From contig JAKPAM010000008.1 in the NCBI GenBank assembly GCA_029779435.1, forward strand, positions 33,503 through 97,502: a stretch of 64,000 nucleotides of DNA, given 5' to 3'. The notes beneath the pieces were generated by a model. It ran no database searches. It was given only the letters and a program-made list of their open reading frames with translations, and was not told where the DNA came from. Both the position numbers and the translations under genes were made by a program. The DNA comes from Pseudomonadota bacterium. Its GTDB lineage: Bacteria; Pseudomonadota; Gammaproteobacteria; Burkholderiales; Burkholderiaceae_E. Below are positions 1-9,400 of the stretch, piece by piece; position 1 is the first letter of the stretch; each line of letters begins with the position of its first letter.

Positions 1-775
1 GGTTGCGGATGCCGCGGTCCTCGGTCAGGTTGTAGGCGGAGATCATCCCGCACACCGGAAAGCGCGCACCGACGTTGGCGTGGCCCAGCGCGGCCTCCAG
101 CGTCGTGCCGCCGACGTTGTCGAAATACACGTCGACACCGCGCGGACACAGTTCGCGCAAGGCCTCGCCGGTATCGTGTTCCTTGTAGTTGAACGCCGCG
201 TCGAAGCCGCATTTTTCCAGGACGTAGGCGACCTTGTGGTCAGCGCCGGCGGATCCGACCACCCGCGCACCGGCGCGCTTGGCGAACTGGCCGGCCAGTT
301 GCCCCACGGTGCCGGCGGCCGACGAGATGAACACCGTATCGCCCGGTGCCGGCTTGCCGAGTTCCATCATCCCGACCCACGCGGTCAGGCCAGGCATGCC
401 CAATGCCGAGATCGCCAGACTGACGGGTCCCAGCGACGGGTCGATCTTGTGCAAACCTTCGCCACGCGGTGCCACCACCCGCTCCGCCCAGTCCAGAAAT
501 CCCCAGACGTAATCGCCGACCGCGAAGCCCGTGTTGTTCGAGGCGATCACTCGGCCCACGACGCGTGATACGACGGGTTGCCCCAGCGTGAACCCGGGCG
601 CATAGGACGGCCCGTCGTTCATCCGGCCGCGCAGATACGGGTCGGTGGACAGGTAAAGCGCCTGCACCAGCACATCTTGCGGCCCGGCAACGGGCTCCGG
701 CCCTTGCTCGATGGCGAAACAGGACTCATCGACCCACCCGACGGGCCTTTTGACGAACAGTATGCGGGTATTCAT
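1..775 (-). CDS. NADP-dependent oxidoreductase, CurA/LTB4DH type (partial)
   Basis: N-terminal 258 residues of a zinc-free medium-chain reductase of the leukotriene-B4 12-hydroxydehydrogenase/CurA type. Such enzymes use NADPH to reduce the double bond of enones and related carbonyls. The translation from ATG at 775 starts MNTRILFVKRPVG, carries the family signature STDPYLRGRM at residues 43-52, and has the nucleotide-binding loop AAGTVGQLAG at 153-162 followed by the Rossmann fold. A Shine-Dalgarno AGAGGC lies about six bases upstream of the start. Roughly the last 80 residues fall outside the window. The family is clear; the substrate is unknown. Confidence 0.9.
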   Translation of the reverse strand, partial: MNTRILFVKRPVGWVDESCFAIEQGPEPVAGPQDVLVQALYLSTDPYLRGRMNDGPSYAPGFTLGQPVVSRVVGRVIASNNTGFAVGDYVWGFLDWAERVVAPRGEGLHKIDPSLGPVSLAISALGMPGLTAWVGMMELGKPAPGDTVFISSAAGTVGQLAGQFAKRAGARVVGSAGADHKVAYVLEKCGFDAAFNYKEHDTGEALRELCPRGVDVYFDNVGGTTLEAALGHANVGARFPVCGMISAYNLTEDRGIRN

Positions 776-1140
776 AAGCTTGCCTCTAAGTGCGGGAACG
801 CCGTGGTGACAGTGGACAATCGCGCTGTCATCGATCGGGTTCCGATGACGGAACTCGGCTACCTCGATATCGAGATGATCGCAGCCTCCGATCACCACAC
901 CCTACCGCATGTTCTTCGCCAACAGAACTCCATAGCCTCCATAGCCAAGTCATCGAGCGGTTCGAGCAGCAAGCCCCCGGTGCGGTGATCGCGCATCCAG
1001 CGCTGAATCGAGCGCTACCGGCGAGTTGGATCGACGAAGTCTTCCAAGCGCGTCGAACCGGGATCCGGCGCCGAACACCCGCGTCACGGCATGCCTCACG
1101 CCGAGATCCGCGTGATCAGAGAGAACTGGCATACTGTCGC
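776..1140. other. intergenic region without an intact gene
   Basis: The stretch between the reductase start and the Fur-like repeat holds no open frame with a convincing start and ribosome binding site. The only recognisable content is the transposase-like scrap listed separately. The rest has patchy coding-like composition and looks like decayed sequence. Confidence 0.5.
910..1054 (+). pseudogene. fragment of an IS4-family transposase N-terminus
   Basis: One forward frame reads HSQVIERFEQQAPGAV and then LPASWIDEVFQARR. This resembles the N-terminal region of IS4-type transposases, where a loop-rich 'F-E-Q-x-x-P-x-x-V-x-x-x-x-A-L-x-x-x-L-x-x-x-W-I-D-x-V-F' pattern precedes the catalytic core. 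No start codon with a ribosome site precedes it, and similarity stops near 1054, where the frame turns arginine-rich. No DDE core or terminal inverted repeats are seen. It is read as the scar of an old insertion; the family is recalled, not searched. Confidence 0.45.
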
Positions 1141-1179
1141 GAATGATTATCGATAGCAAATAGAGATCGAGAATCATTC
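1141..1179. promoter_or_regulatory. Fur-like inverted repeat upstream of the siderophore receptor
   Basis: GAATGATTATCGA at 1141-1153 is matched by TCGAGAATCATTC at 1167-1179. The arms are reverse complements at 12 of 13 positions with a 13-base spacer. The left arm contains AATGATTATC, close to the A/T-rich hexamers of a Fur box, and the stretch is markedly A+T-richer than its surroundings. It lies 87 bases before the receptor start, where iron-dependent repression would be expected. Fur binding is inferred. Confidence 0.5.
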
Positions 1180-1266
1180 GACATATTCGTTGAAAGCTGG
1201 CTGTCAGCCACCCCGAGGCCGGCGCATCCAGCCCCCGCCGTTCCAACGATGACAAAAAGGGAAGAC

Positions 1267-3402
1267 ATGCGGAAATTCATGGGGAAAAGGACTTATACGC
1301 CGATCGTTTGGGCGATCGCGGCGATGGCCGGAGGCATGCTCATGGCGACGCCGACCCGTGCCCAGCAGACGAATGCCGGCTCCGGAAGCACGCCCCGCCA
1401 GGCTGGCAGTGTCGCCCCATCGACGACGGCGCAGGCGAACGACTCGGCCCTCGATACCGTGACCGTCATCGGCACCGTCGACAAGATGCAGAGCCTGGAT
1501 TTCTACGCCCCGAACTCCAGCGCCGTGATCAAGCGCAGCGACATCGACGAGCAAGGGTCCCGCAAGCTCGACCAGTCGCTGCAGTACCAGGCCGGCGTCC
1601 TCAGCGAGCCTTATGGCGGAGACAACAAGGTCGAGTGGTTCAAGATCCGGGGCTTCGATGCATCGGTCTCGCTGGACGGCACGCCGACGACGCCCAACGG
1701 CTACTTCGTCTGGAAGCCCGAGATCTTCGGCGTCGAATCGGTCGAAGTGCTGAAAGGGCCGAACTCGCTGGTGTTCGGCGCGTCCGAATCGGGCGGCGTG
1801 GTCAACCTGATCACCAAGCGGCCGCAAAAGAAGGAATCCCTGCTGCTGAATGCGGAGGTCGGCAACCGTGACCGCATGGGCATCGGCGTCGACTACAACG
1901 GCATCGCCAACCCCGAAGGCACGGTGTACTACCGCCTCGTGATGCAGGCCCGCAGCGAAGACGGCATGCAGCGCCGCACGGACATGAAGAGCTACTACCT
2001 GGCACCCTCCGTGACCGTCGATTTCACCGGACGCACGTCGCTGACGCTGCTGACCAGCTTCCAGCACGAAGACGGCCGTCCGACCAACGGCTTCCTGCCC
2101 GCGCATGGCACCATCATCGACACGCCCTATGGTCGGATCGATCGACGCACCAACGCCGGCGAACCCGATTTCGACCGGCTCAAGCGCACGCAGCTCAGCG
2201 CCGGATTGCTGTTCAAGCACGAGTTCGGCCAGGGGTGGACCTTCACGCAGAACTACAAGTTCTCGCGCCTGGATCTCGACCAACGCAACGTCTTCGCCTA
2301 CGGCTCGAACGGCGACCGCGAACTGCTGCGCGGCTATACGTTCACCGACGGCAAGACCACGAACCACTATCTCGACACGCGCCTGAACGGCCGGCTGCGC
2401 CTGAGCGATACCGTCGAGATCCTGCCCGTGGTCGGCATCGACTACCTGAAATCGGATACGTCCGGCCAGAACAACGGCTTCGGCATGGCGCCGAACCTGG
2501 ACATGTTCGCGCCGGTGTACGGCGCGCCGTTCGCGGTCAGCGCGACGCCCTACGGGCTGGACTCCAAGCAACTGGGCCTGTATGCGTCCGCCCAGCTTCG
2601 GGTGGCCAAGCGCTGGAACTTCAATGCCGGCATTCGCCATGACCGCGCGCGCAGCAACGGCAGCATCAGCGGCGTCGACTCCGGTTACGACGTGAGCCAC
2701 AACAGCGTCAACGTCGGCGCGATGTACATCAGCGACTACGGGATCTCGCCGTACATCAGCCGATCCGAATCGTTCAAGCCGATCGCCGGCGTCGATGGCT
2801 ATGGCAACACCTACCGACCCTATGAAGGGAGGCAGACCGAAGTCGGGGTCAAGCTGGAGCCCTCGTGGCTCGATGGCGGGACCTTCACCGTCGCCTGGTT
2901 CGACATCGAGGAGAAGAACGCGCTGATCTCGGACGTCACCAACATCCAGACGCAGGGCGGCAAGCGCACCAATCAGGGCCTTGAGCTGCAAGGGGATTTC
3001 AACCTGTCGCCCAGCACGGCATTGCGGGCGACCTATACCCACAACCATTCGCGCCAGGACATCAGCGACACGCAGACCATCCGGACGCCGCTGATCCCTA
3101 AGCATCAGGCCAGCCTCTGGCTGCGCCACCGCATGGAAGTACCCGGCGGCAACGGGCTGACGATCGCCGCGGGCGCGCGCTACAACGGTTCGACCGAGGA
3201 CCAGCGCTACCACGCCGGCGAACGCGTCCCCAGCTATGTCCTGGTGGATCTGATGATGCGCTACGACCTGACCCGCGAGATCGCTCTGCAACTGAATGCG
3301 CGCAACCTGACCGACAAGACCTACGTCAGCGGTTGCGACTTCTACTGCTACTACGGCAGCGGACGAACCCTGGATCTGCAGCTCAAGTACGCGTGGCGCT
3401 GA
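1267..3402 (+). CDS. TonB-dependent siderophore receptor
   Basis: Outer-membrane beta-barrel that imports ferric siderophore using TonB energy. The chosen ATG at 1267 has AAGGGAAG just upstream; an in-frame ATG at 1249 has no ribosome site. The product (711 residues) starts with a cleavable signal peptide ending near TPTRAQQ, has a TonB-box-like DTVTVIG, then a plug domain with the RKLDQSLQYQAGV and VEVLKGPNSLVFGASESGG motifs. The barrel ends RNLTDKTYVSGCDFYCYYGSG, with a cysteine pair typical of FhuA/FoxA-like ferric-siderophore receptors, and a final strand finishing in AWR. It sits alone behind a Fur-like site. The cognate siderophore cannot be told from sequence. Confidence 0.93.
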   Translation: MRKFMGKRTYTPIVWAIAAMAGGMLMATPTRAQQTNAGSGSTPRQAGSVAPSTTAQANDSALDTVTVIGTVDKMQSLDFYAPNSSAVIKRSDIDEQGSRKLDQSLQYQAGVLSEPYGGDNKVEWFKIRGFDASVSLDGTPTTPNGYFVWKPEIFGVESVEVLKGPNSLVFGASESGGVVNLITKRPQKKESLLLNAEVGNRDRMGIGVDYNGIANPEGTVYYRLVMQARSEDGMQRRTDMKSYYLAPSVTVDFTGRTSLTLLTSFQHEDGRPTNGFLPAHGTIIDTPYGRIDRRTNAGEPDFDRLKRTQLSAGLLFKHEFGQGWTFTQNYKFSRLDLDQRNVFAYGSNGDRELLRGYTFTDGKTTNHYLDTRLNGRLRLSDTVEILPVVGIDYLKSDTSGQNNGFGMAPNLDMFAPVYGAPFAVSATPYGLDSKQLGLYASAQLRVAKRWNFNAGIRHDRARSNGSISGVDSGYDVSHNSVNVGAMYISDYGISPYISRSESFKPIAGVDGYGNTYRPYEGRQTEVGVKLEPSWLDGGTFTVAWFDIEEKNALISDVTNIQTQGGKRTNQGLELQGDFNLSPSTALRATYTHNHSRQDISDTQTIRTPLIPKHQASLWLRHRMEVPGGNGLTIAAGARYNGSTEDQRYHAGERVPSYVLVDLMMRYDLTREIALQLNARNLTDKTYVSGCDFYCYYGSGRTLDLQLKYAWR

Positions 3403-3474
3403 GAAGGCGATGATCGCCACCGTCGTGAGGCGGGGCGATCACGCCTTGAACGGATGAAAGCGGTGAACGCCGCC

Positions 3475-3840
3475 TCACGACGCTCCCCACCGCCGGAACC
3501 AGAGAATCACGGCGGTGGTGACCCCGCACATGACCGCGTTGCCGATACTGACCGCGATGGCCCGGTTCAAGCGCTGGTCACCGTGCTCGTACAGCCAGGC
3601 CGCCATCGTGACGTTGGCCCCCGTCCACGTGATCCAGGTCCACAACGAATGCTGCCCGGAGTCGGCACTCTGGACGATGGCCCAGACAGTGGGCACATAA
3701 GCGAAGATGCGGATCGTGCTGAACAGCGTGAACGCCCCGGCCAACAGGCGCAGGTACGACACGCGCAGGCGGCCCGCGGACTCCACTCTCTCCTCCTCCC
3801 CGGCGCTGTGCACCGCGCTCGGAGTAACGGTCGCGCTCAT
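3475..3840 (-). CDS. small membrane protein of unknown function
   Basis: A 121-residue protein starting MSATVTPSAV. ATG at 3840 has GGGAGA eight bases upstream. Three hydrophobic segments are visible: about residues 28-56 (LLAGAFTLFSTIRIFAYVPT and on), 66-84 and 94-115, the last followed by the basic end FRRWGAS. It looks like a small inner-membrane protein. It is convergent with the siderophore receptor, and its start overlaps the stop of a tiny upstream frame by ATGA. I do not recognise a named family. Confidence 0.65.
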   Translation of the reverse strand: MSATVTPSAVHSAGEEERVESAGRLRVSYLRLLAGAFTLFSTIRIFAYVPTVWAIVQSADSGQHSLWTWITWTGANVTMAAWLYEHGDQRLNRAIAVSIGNAVMCGVTTAVILWFRRWGAS

Positions 3841-3944
3841 GATTCGATCTCCCGGAACCCGGGCATGCCCCAGCCCCGGCCCGCCCTGCCGAGCCGATCG
3901 GCCGGGTGCACGGCACGTGGCGGAACGACGGGCGGGCGATTCAT
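3837..3944 (-). CDS. possible 35-residue leader ORF
   Basis: Short frame MNRPPVVPPRAVHPADRLG... ending in REIES. GGGAGA lies six bases upstream of its ATG at 3944, and its TGA overlaps the ATG of the small membrane protein gene (ATGA). This is a standard arrangement for translational coupling. The proline- and arginine-rich composition is not distinctive and no homologue is recognised, so it may be a leader peptide or a chance frame. Confidence 0.35.
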   Translation of the reverse strand: MNRPPVVPPRAVHPADRLGRAGRGWGMPGFREIES

Positions 3945-4180
3945 CGTGAGTCTCCCTATTGGAGACGCTTGATCTCACTGTAGGCAACGCCCCGCGCCGA
4001 GGAAATACGCCAGCCGTTACAGCGGGGCTCAACCTCCGGGTTAAACGCCGGCGCGCCTCCAACCGGCCACCCGCACCGGCCGCCGACGCCGGATGCCCGA
4101 TAAACTATGCCGATTCGCAACTCCATCGCGCCGCGCCGCCTTGCCGCAGGATGCGGACCCGCAGCCGGCGCCGATCTCCG

Positions 4181-5035
4181 ATGCCCATCGACACCACCAT
4201 CCAGCGCTTCCAGGCCGACGTCATCGACGCCTCGATGGAAGTCCCCGTCCTGGTCGACTTCTGGGCCGCCTGGTGCGGCCCCTGCAAGGCGTTGACGCCG
4301 CTGCTCGAAAAGCTCGAGAAGGGCTACAACGGCCATTTCAAGCTGGTCAAGGTAGATACCGAGGCCGAACCGCAGTTGGCCCAGCACTTCCAGATCCGCT
4401 CGATCCCGACCGTCTACGCGTTCGTGCGCGGCCAGCCGGTGGACACCTTCCAGGGCCTGCTCCCCGAAGGCAAGCTGCGGGAGTTCATCGACAAGTTGAT
4501 GCCGAACCCGGCCGAGATCGAGTTCGAGCAGGCCGCCGACGCGCTGGACCGCGGCGATACCGCCACCGCGGCCCGCCACGCCCGCAAGGCGATCGAACTC
4601 GAACCCGGCCATGACAGCGCCCGCCTGCTCTACGCCCAACTGCTGCTCGCCGATCAGGATCCGGCCGCCGCTCAGGCCCAGATCGACGCGCTGAGCGCCG
4701 CCGCGAAGCGCGACCCGCAGGTGGCGGCACTGGCGGCGCAGGTCGTCGCCGCCGCCGAAGCCGCCAAGCCGGCGGCGCCAACGGCGCTGCTCGCCCGCGT
4801 CGACGCCGACCCGGCCGATCTCGCGGCCCGGATGGAACTGGCCGAGTATTGGATCGGCCACAAGGCCTGGGCCGAAGCCTTCGAACAACTGCTCGAGGTC
4901 GTGAGCCGGGACCGCGCCTATGGCGACGACATCGGCCGCAAGCGGATGGTCGAGGCCTTCGCGCTCGCCGACAATCAGCCGCAACTGGTCGCGCAGTGGC
5001 GGCGCCGGCTGGGGAGTGCACTGAACGTGCGCTGA
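4181..5035 (+). CDS. cnoX: thioredoxin-TPR co-chaperone CnoX/YbbN
   Basis: Redox-linked holdase of 284 residues. An N-terminal thioredoxin fold (about 1-110) has WCGPC at 31-35 and the cis-proline motif RSIPT with P77. An alpha-helical tail with TPR-like repeats (about 115-284) matches the YbbN layout of protecting clients and passing them to GroEL/DnaK. Unlike E. coli YbbN, which lacks the catalytic cysteine pair, this copy keeps both cysteines. The start MPIDTTIQRF fits the family; earlier in-frame starts give an unlikely arginine-rich extension. The ribosome site is weak. A miniature copy of this gene lies at 9975. Confidence 0.88.
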   Translation: MPIDTTIQRFQADVIDASMEVPVLVDFWAAWCGPCKALTPLLEKLEKGYNGHFKLVKVDTEAEPQLAQHFQIRSIPTVYAFVRGQPVDTFQGLLPEGKLREFIDKLMPNPAEIEFEQAADALDRGDTATAARHARKAIELEPGHDSARLLYAQLLLADQDPAAAQAQIDALSAAAKRDPQVAALAAQVVAAAEAAKPAAPTALLARVDADPADLAARMELAEYWIGHKAWAEAFEQLLEVVSRDRAYGDDIGRKRMVEAFALADNQPQLVAQWRRRLGSALNVR

Positions 5036-5069
5036 ACCTCAGCCGGACGATAAGCGCAAGGAGTATCCG

Positions 5070-5960
5070 GTGCCGTCATCCCATTCCATCGTTCCGCCGG
5101 CGAATATCGCGGTGATCGGCCTCGGCAACATGGGTCAGCCGATGGCTGCCTGTCTCGCACAGGCCGGTTACCAGGTCATGGGATTCGATATCAGCGCCGA
5201 GGCGCGGGCGAGATTCACCGCGGCGGGAAGGGTTGCCGCGGCGAGCGCGGCACAGGCCGTGGCGGACGCGGCCGTCGTCATTACCCTGCTGCCGGACGGC
5301 AAGATCGTGCGCGCAGTGGTCGACGGTTTCAAGGCCCACCTTATGCCGGGCGCGGTGCTGATCGACATGAGCTCGTCCGCCCCGGTCGGCACCCGGATGC
5401 TCGGCGAGGAACTGATCGCGGCCGGTTTCGAGTTCATCGACGCGCCGGTCTCGGGCGGCGTGAAGCGCGCCATCGACGGCACGCTCGCGGTCATGGCCGG
5501 CGGCGACGGCCGCACCCTCGACAAGGTCGAACCGGTGTTGAAGGCGATGAGCAAGTCGATCTTCCGCACCGGTCCGCTGGGCTCCGGCCATGCCGCCAAG
5601 GCGCTCAACAACTACGTGTCCGCCACGGGCCTGGCCGCCGCCGTCGAAGCCGTGGCGATCGGCAGTCGTTTCGGGATCGATCCGAACACGCTCGTGGATG
5701 TGCTCAATGCGTCGACCGGCCGCAACAACGCGACGGAGAACAAGCTCAAGCAGTTCGTGCTATCGGAGTCGTTCGCCTCCGGTTTCTCGCTGGCCCTGAT
5801 GGCGAAGGACATCGGTACCGCCGCCGACCTGGCTCACCAGCTCGACATCCCCGCGCCGCTCGCGGACGAGGTCGCATCGCTGTGGGGCGCCGCGCTGAAG
5901 ACGCTCGGCGCATCGGCCGATCATACGGAGATCGGCCGCTATCTGATGGCCAGACGCTGA
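5070..5960 (+). CDS. NAD(P)-dependent 3-hydroxyisobutyrate dehydrogenase-like oxidoreductase
   Basis: Beta-hydroxyacid dehydrogenase of 296 residues. It starts at GTG 5070 with AAGGAGT six bases upstream, 34 bases after cnoX. The dinucleotide-binding motif is IGLGNMGQPM near residues 13-22, the substrate-binding DAPVSGGVKRA segment lies mid-protein, and the catalytic lysine sits in GHAAKALNNY, the order seen in 3-hydroxyisobutyrate dehydrogenase, tartronate semialdehyde reductase and GLYR1-like enzymes. Which 3-hydroxy acid it oxidises cannot be decided here. It may be cotranscribed with cnoX. Confidence 0.9.
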   Translation: MPSSHSIVPPANIAVIGLGNMGQPMAACLAQAGYQVMGFDISAEARARFTAAGRVAAASAAQAVADAAVVITLLPDGKIVRAVVDGFKAHLMPGAVLIDMSSSAPVGTRMLGEELIAAGFEFIDAPVSGGVKRAIDGTLAVMAGGDGRTLDKVEPVLKAMSKSIFRTGPLGSGHAAKALNNYVSATGLAAAVEAVAIGSRFGIDPNTLVDVLNASTGRNNATENKLKQFVLSESFASGFSLALMAKDIGTAADLAHQLDIPAPLADEVASLWGAALKTLGASADHTEIGRYLMARR

Positions 5961-5995
5961 TCTGCCGCCATGTCCGTCGCCGTATTCGCGGTCTT

Positions 5996-6109
5996 ATGCG
6001 CATCATCAACATCCACGAGGCCAACACGCCCCTCTCTCGTCTCGTCGAGCAGGCCACTAACGGCAACCTGAATGCAATCGGAGGAGAACATGATCCTTGT
6101 AGTCGGTGA
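5996..6109 (+). pseudogene. truncated Phd/YefM-type antitoxin
   Basis: ATG at 5996 opens a frame reading MRIINIHEANTPLSRLVEQA. This is the start of Phd/YefM-type antitoxins (typically M-x-x-(I/V)-N-I-H-E-A-K-x-x-L-S-R-L-V-E). Similarity stops near 6060; the frame then runs into the ribosome site of the next gene and ends at 6109. The rest of the antitoxin and any toxin gene are missing, so this looks like the remnant of a deleted toxin-antitoxin pair. Confidence 0.55.
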
Positions 6110-6404
6110 AATGACGGCGCGTCCCGAAACCTTTGAAGAACTGAAGCGCCTGAGCCTCGAACACGTCCATCGATCGCGCGGTGAACCGGGATGCCTGTAC
6201 CACTCGGTACAGGTCAGTTGCGAAGATCCGCTGAAGCTCGTCTTCGTGGAGCGCTGGGCGGACAGCGCATCCCTCAAGGCGCATTTCCTGCTGCCCATCA
6301 CCGCCGAAATCGTGCGCGCGGGACGCAAACTCGCGGCATCCGCGCCGCCGATCGCGATTTACGACACGACGGCCGTATCGAGGGACGAGATCCTCGCGTC
6401 CTGA
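6090..6404 (+). CDS. ABM-domain (antibiotic biosynthesis monooxygenase-like) protein
   Basis: A 104-residue single-domain protein starting MILVVGEMTARPETFEEL. CGGAGGAG lies five bases before ATG at 6090. The ferredoxin-like ABM fold is indicated by the spacing of EPGCLYHSV in the first half and LKLVFVERWADSASLKAHF in the second. Members act as dimeric monooxygenases, isomerases or heme-degrading enzymes; YgiN-type quinol monooxygenases are the closest in length. The true substrate cannot be inferred. The upstream border is an antitoxin remnant, so promoter context may have changed. Confidence 0.8.
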   Translation: MILVVGEMTARPETFEELKRLSLEHVHRSRGEPGCLYHSVQVSCEDPLKLVFVERWADSASLKAHFLLPITAEIVRAGRKLAASAPPIAIYDTTAVSRDEILAS

Positions 6405-6463
6405 GCGCTTGCATGGGGTCGGCATCGCCGTGCGGATAGCGAGCGCTTTCGCGTCGGCGCTGG

Positions 6464-9400
6464 TCATACGCTCAGCGCAGCGGTATCCCGATCACGACCC
6501 CGGCCCTCGATGCTCGCCGTAGTCACCGCATAGTCGTCGTGGGACGCCGTTGCCTCCAGCGCCGTTCCCCATACCTCCCGCGGCACGACGACGAAGCCGT
6601 CGGCATCCGTCCGCAGCACGTACTCGGCATCGCCCGCGCTCAGATGCACGCGTACGTTCTCGACGGGCCCCGGATCGCCGGGCCGGCCGGGCATCGGCGC
6701 TTCCCGCGGCGTCGTCACCCGCAGGCGTCCCCGGTCCAGCAGCGACAGATCGAACACGAGCCGCGGGAACGCGGCACGATAGACGCGCAATTCGGGATCG
6801 CCGAGCAGGTTGAGGCTGAATATCTGCCAACGATCGTAGCCGCTCCAGTACCCGGTGGTGCCGAACACCGACAGCCGGCTGTCGTTGAGCAGGCCCAGAT
6901 GGCGGGTCGACGCGAGCCGATGGAAGAACGCACGCTGAAAGTCGTCGCCCACGCCGATCCATGAGAACCGTGTGTTGCCGACGTAGCCGACGGCGCCGCC
7001 GGACGGATTGAGCAGCAAGGCCTCGGACATCGCGTCGTTCGTGTCGAAGCCGTTCGTCAGGCACGAGTCGGCATAGCCGATGAAGCCCGGCACGCCGTTG
7101 CGCAGCCCTTGCGCCATCCACGTGCTGAGGTAAGCGACGCCCGACTGGCTGCCGTGACCGGACAACGACACGAGATGCGGCGCCGAGTCGAGCCCGCCGC
7201 GCAGGCCCGACTCGGTCAGGTACTGAACCGGCGCGACCAGCCTTTCCAACAACGACAGGTCGCGCTCGTCCTCGTAATACCGCGAGAACCGGTCGATGCC
7301 GGGCACCTCGGTGCGGATCTGCCGGCGCAGCCGCTCCTGGTCGGCCATCGATCCTTCCTTCGACTTCGGATTGAACTCGTATGCGGCCGGCGAGCGCTCG
7401 GCCTCCGACCCATGCACCACGATCCACGGGCTCGGCACCGGAAACGTGATCGTCGTGAACCACAGCGGAATGTGCAGCGCGCTCGGGCTCGCGTTGGTCG
7501 CGGACGTCGCGTAGTACCACCCGCGGACGGATGCCGCGGGGTCGGTCTTGAACGGAAGCTCCCGCCGATCCGTCTCGCTGACGCGCGCGATGAGGTCCCA
7601 CGTGTAGTCGGCCGGCGCGCTGGCGAGCTTCAGCAGCGCGCGGGACTGGGCGACCTGCGACACGAACCGGTTGTCGCCCGGGACAGTATCGGTCGTCGGC
7701 CACAGGAAGGTGCGGCCTCCCCAGTCGGACGACACCAGCACCATGCACCGCGGCCAATCGCGATCGGCGCGCAGCCCCCAGCTCGCGCCGGCGCGCTCGT
7801 AGGCGAGCGTCTTGTCGACGAACGTGGTCGCCTGCGCGGCATCTTCGACAGGTGCGCGTCCGACGCACAGATCGGTCTGCAGCACGACACCGTCGATGTC
7901 GCTCCCATCGGCATGGTTCTGCCCGTAGATGCCGTTGCCCGCGGCATCCCAGTCGTGATCGGGAACGTAGACCCACGGTACCGTGAATCGGAACGGGCCG
8001 ACGTCGATCGTCCGCGTGCCCATGATCCAGCTCGACAGGCTCGCATAGTAGAAGTCCGTCGGAATGGTGTTCCACGCATAGAGGAACTGCAGCGGCGTTT
8101 CGAGCAGCGCCCTCGGACCTTCGACGCGGATCCACTCCGTCGGGGTGGGGCTGCGGGTGGCGTAGTCGTCGCCGGTCGTGAAGTACCAGCCCGGCGAGGC
8201 ACTGCCCGACGTACCCGCGGCGTCATAAGGGATCAGGGTGCCGTCGCTGATGCGCGTCAGGCGGTTGTCGGTGCTGTTGCCCCACCAGTCGCCGAGCGCC
8301 TGCGCGTGGATGCGCAGGTGGGCGCCGGTCCAGTAGCTTTGTCCGTTGTCGGGCTTGGCCTGGGTGCCGACCGTCACCCCGCCGAGCACGCCACCGGCCG
8401 CCTCGCGGGCCGGCACGACCGAGACGTCGCCTCCCAGGAGCAGCCACGAGACGCCCCAGTCCGCGCGCTTGGCCTTGAGGAAGCGCCGGATCATTTCGGC
8501 GAGATCGCGCGAACCGGTGCGAAAGTCGCCCCATCGACCGTCGACGATGTCGCCGACCGTGACGACCCGGGCCGTGATGCCGCGGGCGCGCTTGGCCTGC
8601 GCCAGCCGCTCGAACTGCGCGATCATGCCCGGCCGTGCGGTGCCGCGGGCGATGCGGGCGGCGTCCCACGTCACGTCGTCGGTAATGATCAGGTAGTCGG
8701 CCGGAAAGTCGAAGTACGGCCAACGGATATTGATCGCACCGATGATGTCGGGATTGAGGACGGTGCTCCGGGCGACGTCGCGCAACCGCACGGCTTCGGC
8801 CTCGGTGAGGGGTGCCGATTCGGGCCGGACGATGAGCCGCTTTTCGTCGAAGGCGTCGCCGAAGCGCTCGCTGAATTCCTTGATGGCGATATCGCGATCG
8901 CCGATCGGCGGCTCCTTCGAGAACCCGACGACGACCGTCACCGAGACGCAAAGTTCGAGCGTCGCCTTGGCGGTCATGCGCACCGGCGCGACTTCGAGCA
9001 CCGCGACGCGGACGCCGCCGATCGTCTCGATGCCTACGGCGCGCACGACCGGCGGCGGATCGTCGGCGGCCGCGCGATAAGCATCGGCATCGGGCGGCAC
9101 GACCGGGGGCGCCGGGAATCCGGTGTCGATCGGCGCGCGATCGGGGCGGCAGCAGCAGCAGCCCTCATCGGCGCCGTGCTGATGCCGCGGCTTGCGTGCC
9201 GCCGCGGGGCGCGCATGCTGCGCGGGCGCGACGAACGTGGCGCCCCGCGTCACACGCGTCCACTTCTGGCCATCGAGGGCGATCGTCCGCGGCCAGGTGC
9301 CCTCGGGCACCGCGATGCGCACCCGGGTGACGGGCAGCGCCGGACGCCCCGGTGCTCCACCAGTGGCGAGGCCATCGAGCCGAACGACGACGCCGAGCGG

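Noticed and set aside
1204..3420. A 738-codon open frame antisense to the siderophore receptor
   Set aside because: High G+C leaves long antisense frames open; the sense frame has clear receptor motifs and a ribosome site, the antisense has neither.
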